A stretch of 64,000 nt of DNA from Cymbomonas tetramitiformis (Eukaryota > Chlorophyta > Pyramimonadophyceae > Pyramimonadales > Pyramimonadaceae), in assembly GCA_001247695.2 (NCBI GenBank), contig LGRX02035040.1:1-64000 (forward strand), written 5' to 3'. Shown here in pieces: positions 22,232-34,400 of the stretch. A program made the translations under genes and the position numbers. The notes beneath the pieces were generated by a model that saw only the letters and a program-made list of their open reading frames with translations, ran no database searches and was not told the DNA's origin. Each line of letters starts with the position of its first letter. The first letter of the stretch is position 1.

Positions 22232-23719
22232 ATGGAGTACACTGACTACGCTCGTGTCAACCTTGGTACGCTGCCCAACTACACGGGCACCAAGGAAGAA
22301 GATCGGCCCAAGTTCCTGAGGGAGTTCGCCGACATGTGCGAGAATTTCGTACGGCAGCACAACGCCAACGTCAGGAAGAGGCTCAGGTCCGGGGCTGGCA
22401 CTCTCACCGAAGCTCAGATGAAGACCCTGAGAGAGACTCCCCCTGACTTTGAATATCTGTGGGACATCGTCCCTGCGTGTCTGGCTGGAGAGAACTCACA
22501 AGCTCTCAGCTGGTGGCGCGAGAACTATGAAAGAGGGGGGGTAGTGGCCTCCAACATGGACCGAGTCCTGAAGGACACTAGCGAGCATGGCCCACTCGAG
22601 GGTACCATCCCATGCGCTAGGCCCCCTTTCAATGAGATGAACACTGGCACCACGTGGGTGATAGCGAGGCCGGTGACGGACCAAGACACCCAAGGGGAGG
22701 TTTCCGACGAATATCTGACTGATGGAACCTCCCTGAAAGGCTTGACGGGACGTGATGGCACCCGTGATACCCAGTACTTCTACGCGCTCAGGGGCTTCAT
22801 CGCTGCCCTTGACAAGAAGTTCATGATGAAAGGGACTCAAGAGAAAGTGGATCTGTTGACACAGAAGCCACAGGAGGTGGGGCAGGATGGGCTGACCTAC
22901 ATGAAGATGTGCCAACGCAGGGAAATGCAGCTCAACACTGGGAAGGTGTTGAGCGATGAAGAGCTGCGTACCTTCATCGAGGACTGCGTGGACAACCTGC
23001 GCATCAAGGTCTTCCAGACGCGGGTGAAGGAGCAGCTGAGGGCACAGTTCCCGCCACCCAATCGGGTGACCTGGAAGGACCTGGAGGCCATCGTCGAGGT
23101 TCAAGACAAGCTCAAGGGCGATGCAGAGTCTTGGATCCTCACCTTCCTCCAGGAGATCACCAGACGATGTGGCTGCCAGTACTCCACCTGGGAGGCGCGA
23201 CAGCATGGCCTTGACCTCAAGGCCATAAAGAACTCGATCAAGAAGATTGAGTCCTCTGAGGTGGCGCAGTCAGGCGAACCGGAGAGCAGCAAGAAGGTAG
23301 ATACATCACCTTCTAAGAAGATGAAGAAGGAGGTGAATGTGGCCGAAAGAGCTAAGAAGGCCTCCTACAACAAGACGCCACCGCCAGCAGAGGGCGTGCG
23401 TACGAACGACAAGCCCAAGTGCTTGCGCTGCGTTGGAGGGGGCTGGCATGAGTCCGATCCCGAGCAGTGCAGGAGTGGTTATAAACACGTCAAGATGCCT
23501 GCTGGATTCCACGAAAGCAGGCTTGGTTCCAGCAAGTGGTGGGACGCGGAGAACGCCGCTCTGCGCATGTATAATCTGAAGAACCGCTTCAAGAACTCTG
23601 ACTGGGGCATCCTGGTGACGGACTGGCAGCAGCTGTCCAACGACGAGAAGGACAAGTACAGAGCCAAACAGCACCGGAGGACAAGCAGAAGAGCACCACT
23701 GGCAATCCCGAGGCGTTGA
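22232..23719 (+). CDS. Gag-like protein of the methyltransferase retroelement
   Basis: The frame is open from 21,974, but the first ATG is at 22,232 (MEYTDYARVNLGTLPNYTG), giving 495 residues. The N-terminal half resembles retrotransposon gag in being helical and Trp/charge-rich (for example FEYLWDIVPACL, PPNRVTWKDLEAIVEVQDKL). Near residue 396 lies a zinc-knuckle-like CLRC...H...C motif. A Trp/Lys-rich tail (DWQQLSNDEKDKYRAK) follows that recalls the end of an HMG box, though this is only suggestive. Role inferred: particle formation and nucleic-acid binding. The stop at 23,717 lies within a 118-nt overlap with the next frame, which is open from 23,602 in the -1 position. I see no canonical slippery heptamer. 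Confidence 0.75.
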   Translation: MEYTDYARVNLGTLPNYTGTKEEDRPKFLREFADMCENFVRQHNANVRKRLRSGAGTLTEAQMKTLRETPPDFEYLWDIVPACLAGENSQALSWWRENYERGGVVASNMDRVLKDTSEHGPLEGTIPCARPPFNEMNTGTTWVIARPVTDQDTQGEVSDEYLTDGTSLKGLTGRDGTRDTQYFYALRGFIAALDKKFMMKGTQEKVDLLTQKPQEVGQDGLTYMKMCQRREMQLNTGKVLSDEELRTFIEDCVDNLRIKVFQTRVKEQLRAQFPPPNRVTWKDLEAIVEVQDKLKGDAESWILTFLQEITRRCGCQYSTWEARQHGLDLKAIKNSIKKIESSEVAQSGEPESSKKVDTSPSKKMKKEVNVAERAKKASYNKTPPPAEGVRTNDKPKCLRCVGGGWHESDPEQCRSGYKHVKMPAGFHESRLGSSKWWDAENAALRMYNLKNRFKNSDWGILVTDWQQLSNDEKDKYRAKQHRRTSRRAPLAIPRR

Positions 23720-23736
23720 AAGCAGAGTACCAGGGC

Positions 23737-26700
23737 ATGGTGGCTGCTAGGAAGACTGCCAGTCGTGCGGGCAGTGTGAAGTCGCAGGTGCTGTCCGAGG
23801 ATGAGGGCTCCGACGAGGAACCAGTCGCAGCGCACGTCGCGGAGAGGGAGACTCACACCGTCGATGCACGCGCGCACCACCATGGCAGCGCAGGGGTAGG
23901 AGTGTCGTCTGGCCCTCCAACCGAGTTACTCACAGCCATGGCCGAGGAGATGGGCGAAGAGGAGCTCTCGAGCGCCCTCAACACCTTGGGTCTGGGGGCA
24001 CTCCCCGAGACGCTGTGCAAGAGTGCGGAGTCTGAACTCACGGCGGCTCCAGCAGTAGCCCTGGGAAGTACCCAGCGCATGAGGGGCTTCCCAGTGAAGA
24101 CACCCGAGGAGTACGAGGCAGACGCACAGGTGCCCATGGCGCCTGCGGCGGACGAGATGCAGAGGAAGGTGCAGCTCATGGCCTCCGTGATCAAGAGCCT
24201 GGGAGCAGCTTTCCGCAAGCTAGCTGCTGGACTCGTAGCAGAAGGTCGCATAACAGCTCCAAGGGGTGTGGAGACCTTGGTGGAACTGGCTGAGAACAAC
24301 CAGCTCCCCGTGCCGACAGCCTCAGCAGCAGACTGCCAGGACATCAGCGATGAGGATGATGACTGCCCGGGCATGGAGTCGGGCGACGACAGTGACGAAG
24401 AAGAGATTCCTCTGGATGAGATGCCGGAGGACATGGTGGAGCAGCCCAGGAAGGGGAGGACGACGGTGCATGTAACAGCTGCAGCGGCCACCGTCCAGGA
24501 GAGCTACGGGGTGAGAGACTTCAGCGAGAGGGGTGAGCTGCACGCAGGGACCATGGAGGCCAAGGCGTACGAGCTATTGAAGAAGAAGATGCTCAGTGGC
24601 CTTACAGAGGAACAGCTCACTGCCATGGCGCAGGTCCAGCCTGTATGCAAGCTCCTGAACGAGTCTCTGGCACAAGGGATGGCGCTGATGGCCTCTGGAG
24701 GCTTGCTTATGTTGTACAAAGCGCTTCTCCTGGACACGGGGGCCAACTGCAACATTATCCCAATCAGGACAGCCAACAGGTTGGGCTTGACCATCTTTGA
24801 TGCAGAGACAGGGGCCAGGGTGGCGAGATGTGATGGCAGCCCTGCGGAATTCACGAAGTACTGCTACGTGGATGTGGTTCTCGCCGCGGGCACGCCGTAC
24901 ATGACTCTGCATCGGCTCCACGCCTTCGTCACCTACACCAATGACACGACGTGGGACTTCTTGGTGGGCACTGGACCCCTGAAGAACGCCCTCAAGTTGA
25001 CCATCGACCTCTACAGAGGCATTGCTACTTCTGAGGCCGCGGTGTCACTGGGTATGAAGGAGAAGGTCACGTTGCCATTGATCGAGTTGACGCCGCCCGT
25101 CGATGCAAGGAGCAAGCGGAATGAAGACCCGAGAGTGTGCCTGGCGACCGAGATCTTCGACGTTGATGCCACGACAGCGCGCACTCTTGCCCCCGCTTTT
25201 GATGATTGCGAGCTACCACCACGTGAAGCAGTGTCCCTGGGCGCAAGGGGAGAAGACCGTCTGGCCCTCGCAGGGGAGAGGTGTGCGCCTGCACCTTGTG
25301 CATTCTCGCGAAACCACCCCGAGCTGATGGACAGCCTGGCGTCATGGCTAGAGGAGATGAGGCTGAGAAGGTTCAACTCGGAGGAGAAGGAGAGACTCGA
25401 GGCGCGCTGCCGGTCCATGGTGGAGGCGGGCTTCCTGAGACCCAGCTCGATGATGCAAGTCGAGCTCACTGGGCGAGTCAGCTTACACACCGAGGGCTCG
25501 ACGTACGAACCTCCGCCGCCTGGTACGTCCTTGACAGACCAGATGCTGGGCATGCTACAAGCATCATCACGCAGCCAGCGGGAAGCCAATGTGGCGACCA
25601 GAGGTGAGTGGTCCAGTGCTGAAGAGCCAGATGCGAGGGGGTCCCGCACGCCAGCCAGCCTGACCACAACTCAGTCAGACCCTCGCTATCCAGACCTCAC
25701 GCTGGCGCAGGAGGCCGAGAGCGAAGCTGCCTTCAAGCTGGCCAGCGTACAGCCATGGGGGGGCATGGCAGTGAACCCGTGGGACCACCAAGACAAGGAG
25801 AGCAGCTGGGCTCAGCAGCGCCTGTACATCGACCGCACGGGCTATGCTCGTCTGTGCACACTCTGCGAAGAGGGCGATGGAGGTGGTGTGGACGCAGGAT
25901 TTGTGCGGGTCAAGTTCTCGCGTTGTGGAGAGTACAAGACCATCCTAGAGACGGAGCTACTGTGGCCCGACTTTACGTTGGTGGACCAGAGGGTTGACAA
26001 GGAGACAAAGATACCCTCAGAGACCTGGACCACAAGGGCGAGCGGCAGGAAGGACAACGAGCAGGTCCCACTCCCTGACTGTGGTGCCCATCGGGAGGCT
26101 GGAAGGTACACGATGGCGAGTGTTCAGGAGGTCCTCAACACCCATCAGACGTACCCAGGAGTCGTGACGGGCAAGCTCATGTGGGACAAGGTGGCGCGCC
26201 AGTTCTGCGTACTCAGCGAGCACACTCGCGCCCAATGGGATCTCATGGAGCGCATGGTACGCCACACCATGGAAGGCGTCACCATCATGAACCCCATGGG
26301 CAAGATGACTGGCGAGTTCCAGCTGCCTTTTTACTATGAGAAGGACCAGCGCTGGCAGTACCAGCATCTAAAGTATGTACAGCGAGTGGACATCGCTGAC
26401 CTTCGAGCTCGTCTGAAGGTGAGGTACGACATGGAGGTGGCTGGTGTGGAGGGCGTGAATGTGAATGTGATCCCGCAGCTCACGCTGTCAGACGCAGCGG
26501 ACAAGGTGGGGAAGTTCTACCCGGTGACAGATGGGGAAGGAGGCAGTGGCGAGGTGTTTGGCACGAACGCTGCCGCCGTGGAGTACCTGCACCTGGGGGA
26601 CAACACGAGAGTGATGCTCGGAGCATGCAAGACAGAGGAGCAAGCACAGGACGCGCTGGACACTTATGGGGCCAGAAGAAACCCTCCAGTGCGCACATCC

Positions 26701-28416
26701 AAGACTCTCAGGACGTCGAAGACGGTCAGGGGGGATGAGGCAGGGCCATCTGGCTCCGCACCGCCACCATCTTCAGCACCGCTTCGTCTACGGCATCAAA
26801 CCTGGCCCAACGGCGTCTTCGACCCTGCCATGTTGGAGTACCACGCTGCAGTGTTCCAGGGCACCTACGAGCCGGAGTCGCCCACTCGCAGCGAGAACAC
26901 AGCTGGGGAAGCCAACTGGCTGGACCTGGGAGGGATCTCGGAGATCATGGCGCTGCATGGACAGACGGTCTTCCTCATCCAGTACCGTTGCTTCATGGGC
27001 GAGATCGAGTTCCAGCTTGGGAAGCCCTTCGAGGAGCGAGGAAAGGGGGTGCACACGCAGCGACTCAGCAGCCAGACCCTGCACCAGTACGCTTCCTCCG
27101 CAGGAGTGGGACAAAGGGGAGAGTTTCTGCCTCTGGGTGGGCAGTCGAAAGGCTGCACGGGAGGACTCCTCGGCACCTTGCGGAAACATATGGAGCATCT
27201 GGTTGATCGCACTCAGCTCTTGGAGATCGCCAGAGGCCATTTGAGCGATGGCCCACGGCAGGGCACCCTACGGGTTTTCAAGACCCGTGCCAACGCCCGG
27301 TCCAAGGCCGTGTATTACCTCTTTGAGGACAATCGCTACTACAGTGAGCGGGGACCCAGCAGCATGGCGTTCACCTTGGAGTACCTCTCCTCAGGTACGC
27401 GCAAGTTCGACTGCTGCAGCTGGGAGACCTGGAACAAGGTGGCGGTGATGCACCGAGAACCATTGTCTGCGTTCACATCCTCGGTGGGCCCGGCGTTGCT
27501 AGCTGAGGCACGTCGGGCAGAGGTGCAGGCGCGTCTTCGAAACGACTTCATGAGGTGCCTGGACCCAATCGAGGGAGGGGATGCAGGAAGTGAGGAGGGA
27601 GATGGCAGCATCTCAGGATACTCATCCGACCTCGCGGCTGTTGAGGGTGTGAGCACTCACACGGGTCGCACCAGAACACCGTCGCCGTTGACAGAGGATG
27701 AAGACAGCGTGGAGGTCATCAGTGAAAGACTGGTTGGGCTGTCTGCCAGTTTGGCACTCATCAGAGAATATGAAGAACGACCTCGTGCTGCCCGCGCAAC
27801 TGCGAGGATGAGCACGCTTGGGCCAGACTGCCCGGGGCTTGATGGTCGTGATGGCGCGCGAGCCACGCCCACGCCGGCACCCTACTCGGGCCGAGTTCTC
27901 GGCGGGATATCGACCATGGGCTTGGAGTGCAACATGGCACAGAGACCTGAGCACCAGTCAATCAACGACATTCTGAGATCCCCGGCACATTCCGTCTGCA
28001 CGCAGCAGACTGAAGCCGTACCTCCAGCTGCACAAGAGCAGGACTCCGTTTCGTACGTGCCATCAACCCCGAGCTCTACAGCACCCAGCAGCCCGGAGCG
28101 TTCCAGTGGCTTCGTTGCGCATGTCGACACTCGACCTTCAGGCCATCCTGCAGCGCGCCCGCAGAGTCCAACTGAGGGTGCCGCACAGCAGCGTTCACCA
28201 CGGGCTGGTCAGCGCAGGAGGAGATCTCCGAGCCCCAGGGAAGGCGCTCATCGTCAGGACGCGGCTCGCGGTCGGCATGCCGGCATGGGCGCGTCGCGTG
28301 CTCCTCAGAGACGCCAAAGTTATGATGAGATCTGGGAGGAGAGGAGAAGGGAGAGCGCACTGGGGCCTTTTCAAGGGGGCACCGGGCCGGCTGCAGCCCG
28401 GCGCGCCCGTCACTGA
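23737..28416 (+). CDS. Protease-containing polyprotein (ORF2)
   Basis: The frame is open from 23,602; the first ATG is at 23,737, giving about 1,559 residues. A retropepsin signature [13 protein letters not shown] lies near residue 330-342 with the catalytic Asp at about 333. Later, [14 protein letters not shown] fits the second conserved protease strand. An acidic stretch ([20 protein letters not shown]) precedes the protease. About 1,100 residues after the protease are unrecognised and include a CTLCEE pair. The C-terminus is Ser/Pro/Arg-rich with [13 protein letters not shown]2 is unusually long for a protease segment. It overlaps gag by 118 nt and pol by 88 nt, both in the -1 frame, which suggests a Gag-Pro-Pol readout, though internal starts or splicing are possible. 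Confidence 0.75.
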   Translation: MVAARKTASRAGSVKSQVLSEDEGSDEEPVAAHVAERETHTVDARAHHHGSAGVGVSSGPPTELLTAMAEEMGEEELSSALNTLGLGALPETLCKSAESELTAAPAVALGSTQRMRGFPVKTPEEYEADAQVPMAPAADEMQRKVQLMASVIKSLGAAFRKLAAGLVAEGRITAPRGVETLVELAENNQLPVPTASAADCQDISDEDDDCPGMESGDDSDEEEIPLDEMPEDMVEQPRKGRTTVHVTAAAATVQESYGVRDFSERGELHAGTMEAKAYELLKKKMLSGLTEEQLTAMAQVQPVCKLLNESLAQGMALMASGGLLMLYKALLLDTGANCNIIPIRTANRLGLTIFDAETGARVARCDGSPAEFTKYCYVDVVLAAGTPYMTLHRLHAFVTYTNDTTWDFLVGTGPLKNALKLTIDLYRGIATSEAAVSLGMKEKVTLPLIELTPPVDARSKRNEDPRVCLATEIFDVDATTARTLAPAFDDCELPPREAVSLGARGEDRLALAGERCAPAPCAFSRNHPELMDSLASWLEEMRLRRFNSEEKERLEARCRSMVEAGFLRPSSMMQVELTGRVSLHTEGSTYEPPPPGTSLTDQMLGMLQASSRSQREANVATRGEWSSAEEPDARGSRTPASLTTTQSDPRYPDLTLAQEAESEAAFKLASVQPWGGMAVNPWDHQDKESSWAQQRLYIDRTGYARLCTLCEEGDGGGVDAGFVRVKFSRCGEYKTILETELLWPDFTLVDQRVDKETKIPSETWTTRASGRKDNEQVPLPDCGAHREAGRYTMASVQEVLNTHQTYPGVVTGKLMWDKVARQFCVLSEHTRAQWDLMERMVRHTMEGVTIMNPMGKMTGEFQLPFYYEKDQRWQYQHLKYVQRVDIADLRARLKVRYDMEVAGVEGVNVNVIPQLTLSDAADKVGKFYPVTDGEGGSGEVFGTNAAAVEYLHLGDNTRVMLGACKTEEQAQDALDTYGARRNPPVRTSKTLRTSKTVRGDEAGPSGSAPPPSSAPLRLRHQTWPNGVFDPAMLEYHAAVFQGTYEPESPTRSENTAGEANWLDLGGISEIMALHGQTVFLIQYRCFMGEIEFQLGKPFEERGKGVHTQRLSSQTLHQYASSAGVGQRGEFLPLGGQSKGCTGGLLGTLRKHMEHLVDRTQLLEIARGHLSDGPRQGTLRVFKTRANARSKAVYYLFEDNRYYSERGPSSMAFTLEYLSSGTRKFDCCSWETWNKVAVMHREPLSAFTSSVGPALLAEARRAEVQARLRNDFMRCLDPIEGGDAGSEEGDGSISGYSSDLAAVEGVSTHTGRTRTPSPLTEDEDSVEVISERLVGLSASLALIREYEERPRAARATARMSTLGPDCPGLDGRDGARATPTPAPYSGRVLGGISTMGLECNMAQRPEHQSINDILRSPAHSVCTQQTEAVPPAAQEQDSVSYVPSTPSSTAPSSPERSSGFVAHVDTRPSGHPAARPQSPTEGAAQQRSPRAGQRRRRSPSPREGAHRQDAARGRHAGMGASRAPQRRQSYDEIWEERRRESALGPFQGGTGPAAARRARH

Positions 28417-28496
28417 GAAGCAGCCCCGGCGAAAAGCCGGGCACGCAGCCCGCCAATGATAGGCGGGCGAAGCGCACTCAGGTGTGCTTCCTGCTC

Positions 28497-31400
28497 ATGG
28501 GGGTGTTCGTGCGCTTGCATTGGCCGCAGCTGCCTCATTTTGCAGTGATGGCAGTATGGATGGCTATGGAGGTATTCAGATTTCTTGGTGAGGTCGTCGC
28601 CTGCTGGGCATTCCACGCTGAAGCGCCCCGCAGAGCCATGGCACGCGCGTTGTGGGCCGTGCGCGCAACGCCACTCGAGCCATGGGCACATCAACAGGCG
28701 CCTCTGCGAGTGCTGTTGGAGCTGGCCAGGCACCTACTGCTGTTGACCAAGGGTGCTCTTGAGGTAGCTGGGCTCCATCACGCTCGGCGTGGGCTGTGGT
28801 ACGTGCCATTGATACGGTTCTGCCTCGCCATGCTCGCCATGCACTTCACACACATGGTCGGCACTCTGGGGTGCGTCTTGACGGTTGGCGCCCACATTGT
28901 CCACCATGGGTTGCCATGCTCCGGCTCGATTCAAGATGGTGGCACATTCGCCGCGCTGGAGACTCAGGTGGGTCGCGCGCTGGCGGTCGCCCAGCGGATC
29001 TTGGCCGCAGGGCCGGCTACGCTGGCCGCTGTTCCGCGGCGCATGCAGAAGCCGCGCTTTGCCGCTCGACTGCAGCGCCTGCAGTTCACAGCCGCTTGCT
29101 ACCGAGTGGCGCACTGTGTCTATGTGATATCAGTCTTGGCGCTGGTGGTCTACGTGTCTGCAGGAGGAGGCCTGGGCCGTATGCAAGGGGGGTGGAAGAT
29201 GTTGACTTGCATACTGACCCTTCACCCTCCAGTTAAACCAGTGGGTACCAGCAGAATTTTGAAACTTTTGCTGCTGCTAGCGGTGGCTGCTTGGGTGGCT
29301 GCTGTGGCCCCTGGGGAGTTTCAGGGCGTGCTGACGATGGGATCGTGCTCGGGCTCGCCGACCAGATCTGCCAGGACCGCCTGGGAAGACCAGAGGTCTT
29401 CGCGCCAATGGGACACCGGATGGGAGGCTATGGTGGCAGAGCAGGACGAGGTGCTTCCGCACACGGTGCTGGACACGTTACAGCCAGGGGGCACGACCAG
29501 GGTCACCAAGGACGAGGCCGCGTGGCTGGACACCGAGCTCAATGCCACCTTTGGAGGACATCCCGAGTTCACCGAGGAGAATTGGGAGGAGATGCGCAAC
29601 GTGGTAAGGAGGTGCAGCTACTGCTTCGCCAACAAGCCGCAGGACATCAAAGGCTACCATGGGGGCGCGACACATGCGACCTTCGCCATCCCTTTCAAGG
29701 ACGAGACTAAGGTAGCTTACCAACGACCGAGGAAATACAGCCCGGGAGAGCAGGAGATCATCGACCTGCACTGCAAGGAACTGCTGGAATATGGCTTCAT
29801 CGAGCCGGCTTCGCAGCACTGCAGACACGCCAGCAACGTGGTGGTTGCGGGGAAGAAGGATCACGACACTGGACAGTGGACCTCGACGAGATTCTGCGTC
29901 GACCTCCGGTCTACGAACCGGTTGTCGCTGAAGGATAACACGTTACCACATCGTCCAGAAGAGCTCTACCAGCGCGTGGCCAAGGCCAAGTTCAAGACTA
30001 CCCTGGACGCGACCAAGGCGTTCCACCAGATTCCCATGACCACTGAGGAGGACAGGGACAAGACAGCGTTCTGGTGGGGCAACCAGCTTTATCGCTACAC
30101 ATCCATGCCGTTTGGAGCAGCTGGAGCAACCGCAGCCTTCATCAGGATCATGGACTACGAGCTACGTCACCTGCAACACTGCACGGTGGCGTACGTCGAT
30201 GACGTGTGCATATACTCAGACACCGCTGAGCAGCACATCAAGGATGTGGAAGCCGTGCTTCGCACTTTGGGGGATGCAGGGATACGTCTGCATTCGGGCA
30301 AGTCGACCTTCGGGTCAGCCACGGTGGACTTCTTGGGCTACCGCATCGGCTATAACACCATTGGCGCGCAGGACATCAAGTGCAAGGCCATCCAAGAGCT
30401 GCCCAAGCCCGAGGACAAAACTGGAGTACGCTCCATCCTTGGACTCATGAACTATTACAAAGGTCTGGTGGGGGAACCCATGGGACCCAACTACTCAGAG
30501 ATGGCACGACCATTGAACGACTTGCTCAGAAAGGAAGTGTTGGATGTCAAGGAAGCTTGGGGGAAGGATCAGGACCAGGCATTGCAAGCATTGAAGGATG
30601 CCCTGTGTTCGGGGAGATGTTTGAAGCCCATTGATTACAGCAAGCCCATCTTCCTCTACACAGACTGGAGCAACCATGGCATTGGCGCAGTGCTGGGACA
30701 GAAGGACGAGAATGGCGTAGAGCACATCGGTGTGGTCATCAGCCGCTCGCTGTCGAAAACCGAGAGACAGTACGCGAGCTTCCAGGGTGAGATGCTGGCA
30801 GTGGTGTGGGCCATCCGCACATTACGACAGTACCTGCACGGGATCCACTTCACGCTGATCACCGACCATTCGCCGCTCACAACACTCATGGAGAAGGGGG
30901 ACCTACAAGGTCAACACCTACGCTGGGCCATCAGCCTCCAGGAGTTTGAGTTCACGGTCCAGTACCGACCAGGTCCGAAGAATGAGAACGCGGATGTGCC
31001 ATCCAGGTACCCACTGCCCAGCACCGCAGACGAGACTGGTGCCCGTTTGGATCGTGAAGGGGACCGAGCCAGGGAAGCGGGGCGTGCCGAGAGGCCAACG
31101 CGCTGTTTCACAGACATCATTTGCTTGGAAGTAACCAGGGAGCCACCACTTGGTCCCGAAGTAAGCCCAGAAGCCCAGGTGGCCAACTACTGCGAGAACA
31201 TGGCCAGGGAGCAGCTGGGGACTAGTGCAGTCCATCGACTGTTTGACGTGCACTACCGAGAAGAGCTGGAGTGTAACAAGGGGGTCATGTTTGACACTGA
31301 CCACCCGGAAGTGGCCAGGTGCTCGGGCAGGTTGACTCGAGTCGCCTGGGATGCCCTCAGCCAGGTCCGGCCGATCAGGGGTATGCATTCCGGAGGCTCA

Positions 31401-34400
31401 CCGGCGATATACGGCGACGAGACCATGGAGGGTGGTAAGCTCAAAGTGCCGAAGAAGATCGACACGAGAGTGATTGACAAGAGCTTCTTCCGGGAAGCCA
31501 GAGAAGAGGGCGTGGTCTGCTATGAGCCGTGTGGGGGCCTGTGTGCTGGACTAGAGATGCTCTTGCGCTGCGGAGTTAAGGTTAACAAGTACCTCTACCA
31601 GGACATCTCGAAGTCCAGCCAGACGGTAGCCAGGGCCAGGTGCATGGCGCTCAGTCGCCGTCATCCTGACTTGTTCCGTGCCGAGGCAGCCCACTTGGAG
31701 CAGCTGCCCAGCAACATCGAAGACACCAGCCTCATTGACCTTGTACATGCAGGGGCATTGAGTGGAGAGCAGTGGGTCATGGTGTGTGGATATCCATGCC
31801 AGGACCTGTCACCAGCTGGCAAACTGGCTGGTCTGGAGGGCAGGCACAGCAGACTGTTCTACCAGGCAGTGCGAGTCCTCTCCACGCTGCAACAGCTGCA
31901 GCCTCAGAGACCGCCAGCATATGTGCTGGAAAACGTTTCTCCGCTGTCACACAAGGAGAACTCGAAGATCAGGAAGGAGGTGTTCCCCATCATCAACGGC
32001 GTGGTGGGCCAGCCGGTGTCCTTTGACGCGGCGCGCGCGGGATCATACGCGCATCGTCTACGAGCATATTGGAGCAATCTGTTCCAGAATCAGCAGTTCA
32101 ATCTGGTGATGGAGCGGGTGGACAGACCACCAGACAGATACGTGCGCGATATTCTGCAGCGAGGCTGGAAGCCGCGCAGGGTCGTCACAGGAGACAGGAA
32201 GCCTCACTACACCGCCAACGTTGTAGGGGAGCCTATGAGAGTATTGCCAACCATCTTGGCGACACAAAACTCTCGTGCTTTTCGCGCGCCTCGCGCAGGC
32301 ACAGTGGTGAGGAAGGGAGACGATGATGAAGTGGGGGAGACCAGAGAGGTTAACCTGGACGAGAAGGCAGTGGCCATGGGGTACAGCGCAGGTGAGCTGC
32401 GCGCGGCACATGGCATGAAAGACGAAGAATTGGCAGGAGTGCTTGGCCTTGCTATGGACCGAAGAGCAATGGAGCTATTGTATGCGATTGCAGAGGTCAG
32501 CACGACCAAACTGCCGAAGAGTGAGGAGAGTGAGGAGGAGGAACATGGCACGCTAGTTGCCATCCCCATCGCGAAAGCCACCAAGGTGGCTGCCACCTCC
32601 GAGGGCACGGCTGAGCCGGTGCGAGCCCAACTGGCAGAGTGGATCACCAGTTCCAGCGGCTACACCCGGCAAGTCGCGCGACGCCTCAGCCATCAGGACT
32701 GGGAAGAACGACTGCAACGCATGTGCAGCCAAGGACAGAAAGGTACACAGGGGCTAGGCACCGCCGACGCTGTTCCACGCCGCAGACAGTGGAAGATGGC
32801 CTCCATGAAGCTCGCGGGCTACGAGGCACGTCACCGGCAGGCCTTTTCAAGACCTGGAGGCAAGCCAGCAGAGACAAGCTCAGCCCCAGAATGGGCACCA
32901 GTGACAAAGGAGAAAGAGATGAGGCTGCCTAAGCTGCCCGACACTACGAGAATGGTTGCCATGCTGGCCAGCGTAACCAACCAGGAGTCATTCCGAGAAA
33001 GATACCCCGATATACACGAGGACGAGCTATGCCTCGCGTGGGTCAAGACAGGAGGAAGAGTGGAGGTGCCCAAGGAGGAATATCACAGGGTAAGGAAGAG
33101 AGCAGCGCGTCACCGTTGGGACGAGCTCATGGGCGAGCTATACATGGTCACCGTCAGTGGTAAGGAGCTGCTGGTGCCCAAGCCCTGTGACAGGATTCAG
33201 TTGGTGCGTGAGTACCATGAGAGGACTGGCCATTGGGGCATCAGGCGGACATTGAACCTGTTGTGGCAACGCCATTACTGGACAGGCATCAAACAGGATG
33301 TGCAAGCAGTGGTCACTCAGTGCCAGACTTGCCAGAGGGTGAAGACGCACTATGCACGGGAGGAGGCGAATCTCACGCCGCTGGAGATCAAGTCCTTCAT
33401 GTATCGCTGGTCCCTGGATTTAGCGTGGCCTACGAAACGCATCACGAAAGCTGGGAACCAACGCGTCTTGGTCATGATTGAGCACTACACGCGATTCGTC
33501 GTGTGTGTTCCGATCCCCGACAAGGAGGCCGCCACCATCGCCAGCGCATTTCGCTATCATGTCCTATCCGTGTTTGGGGCGCCTGCAGAATGTTTGGTGG
33601 ATGGGGGCACAGAGTTTGAAGGTGAGTTCTCTGCTCTATGCGAGCAGTGTCTCATTGACCGGAGAGTGACTTCACCGAGTTCCCCAGAGAGCAATGGCTT
33701 AACCGAACGGGTGGTACGCACCCTCAAGTTTTGCTTCAAGAAGATGGCCCTCGACAAGGGCCTGGACTTCGAGTGGGATGAGATGCTCTGGTCACTCGTA
33801 CTCAGCTACAACGCAGCTAGGCAGCAGTCCACTGGAGTGGCGCCATTCACCTTGCTGTTCGCTCAGGAAGCCACGGTGCCACCGGATCTTCGTGCTCGAC
33901 CCGAGTTGGACTTTGGGAAGCAGGAGGAGAAGACACTGGCTGATGATCTGTTACAGCGAGCCGCCATCGTGAAGAGGCTCATGGTACATGCAGGGTGCAA
34001 CCTGGAGATCGCTCAGCACCGCGACACTTTACGGTACGAGCACAGGAGGAGTGGCAGTTACGAACCGAAGCCGCACCAGTTCAAGGCAGGCGATTTCGTA
34101 TATATACGACAACAACCGCGCTCTGGCATGGAGGTGGCCACCAAGTCAGCCATCCTGAAGATAGTCAAGGTGCAAAGAGATGGAGTGGTAGTGTTGGAGG
34201 ACAGCACGAAGCTGCGGGAGAAGAGCACAGTGAAAAATATTGCACCATGTCACCTACAAGTGAAAAACCAGTACGACTGCAGTGCAGCCATTCCCAGCAA
34301 GCATCTCGCGTGTGAGGTGTGTATGCGGACAGATGGGGAGGCAGCCATGTTGCTGTGTGACACCTGTAACCGTGGTTATCACACGTGGTGTCTGAATCCA

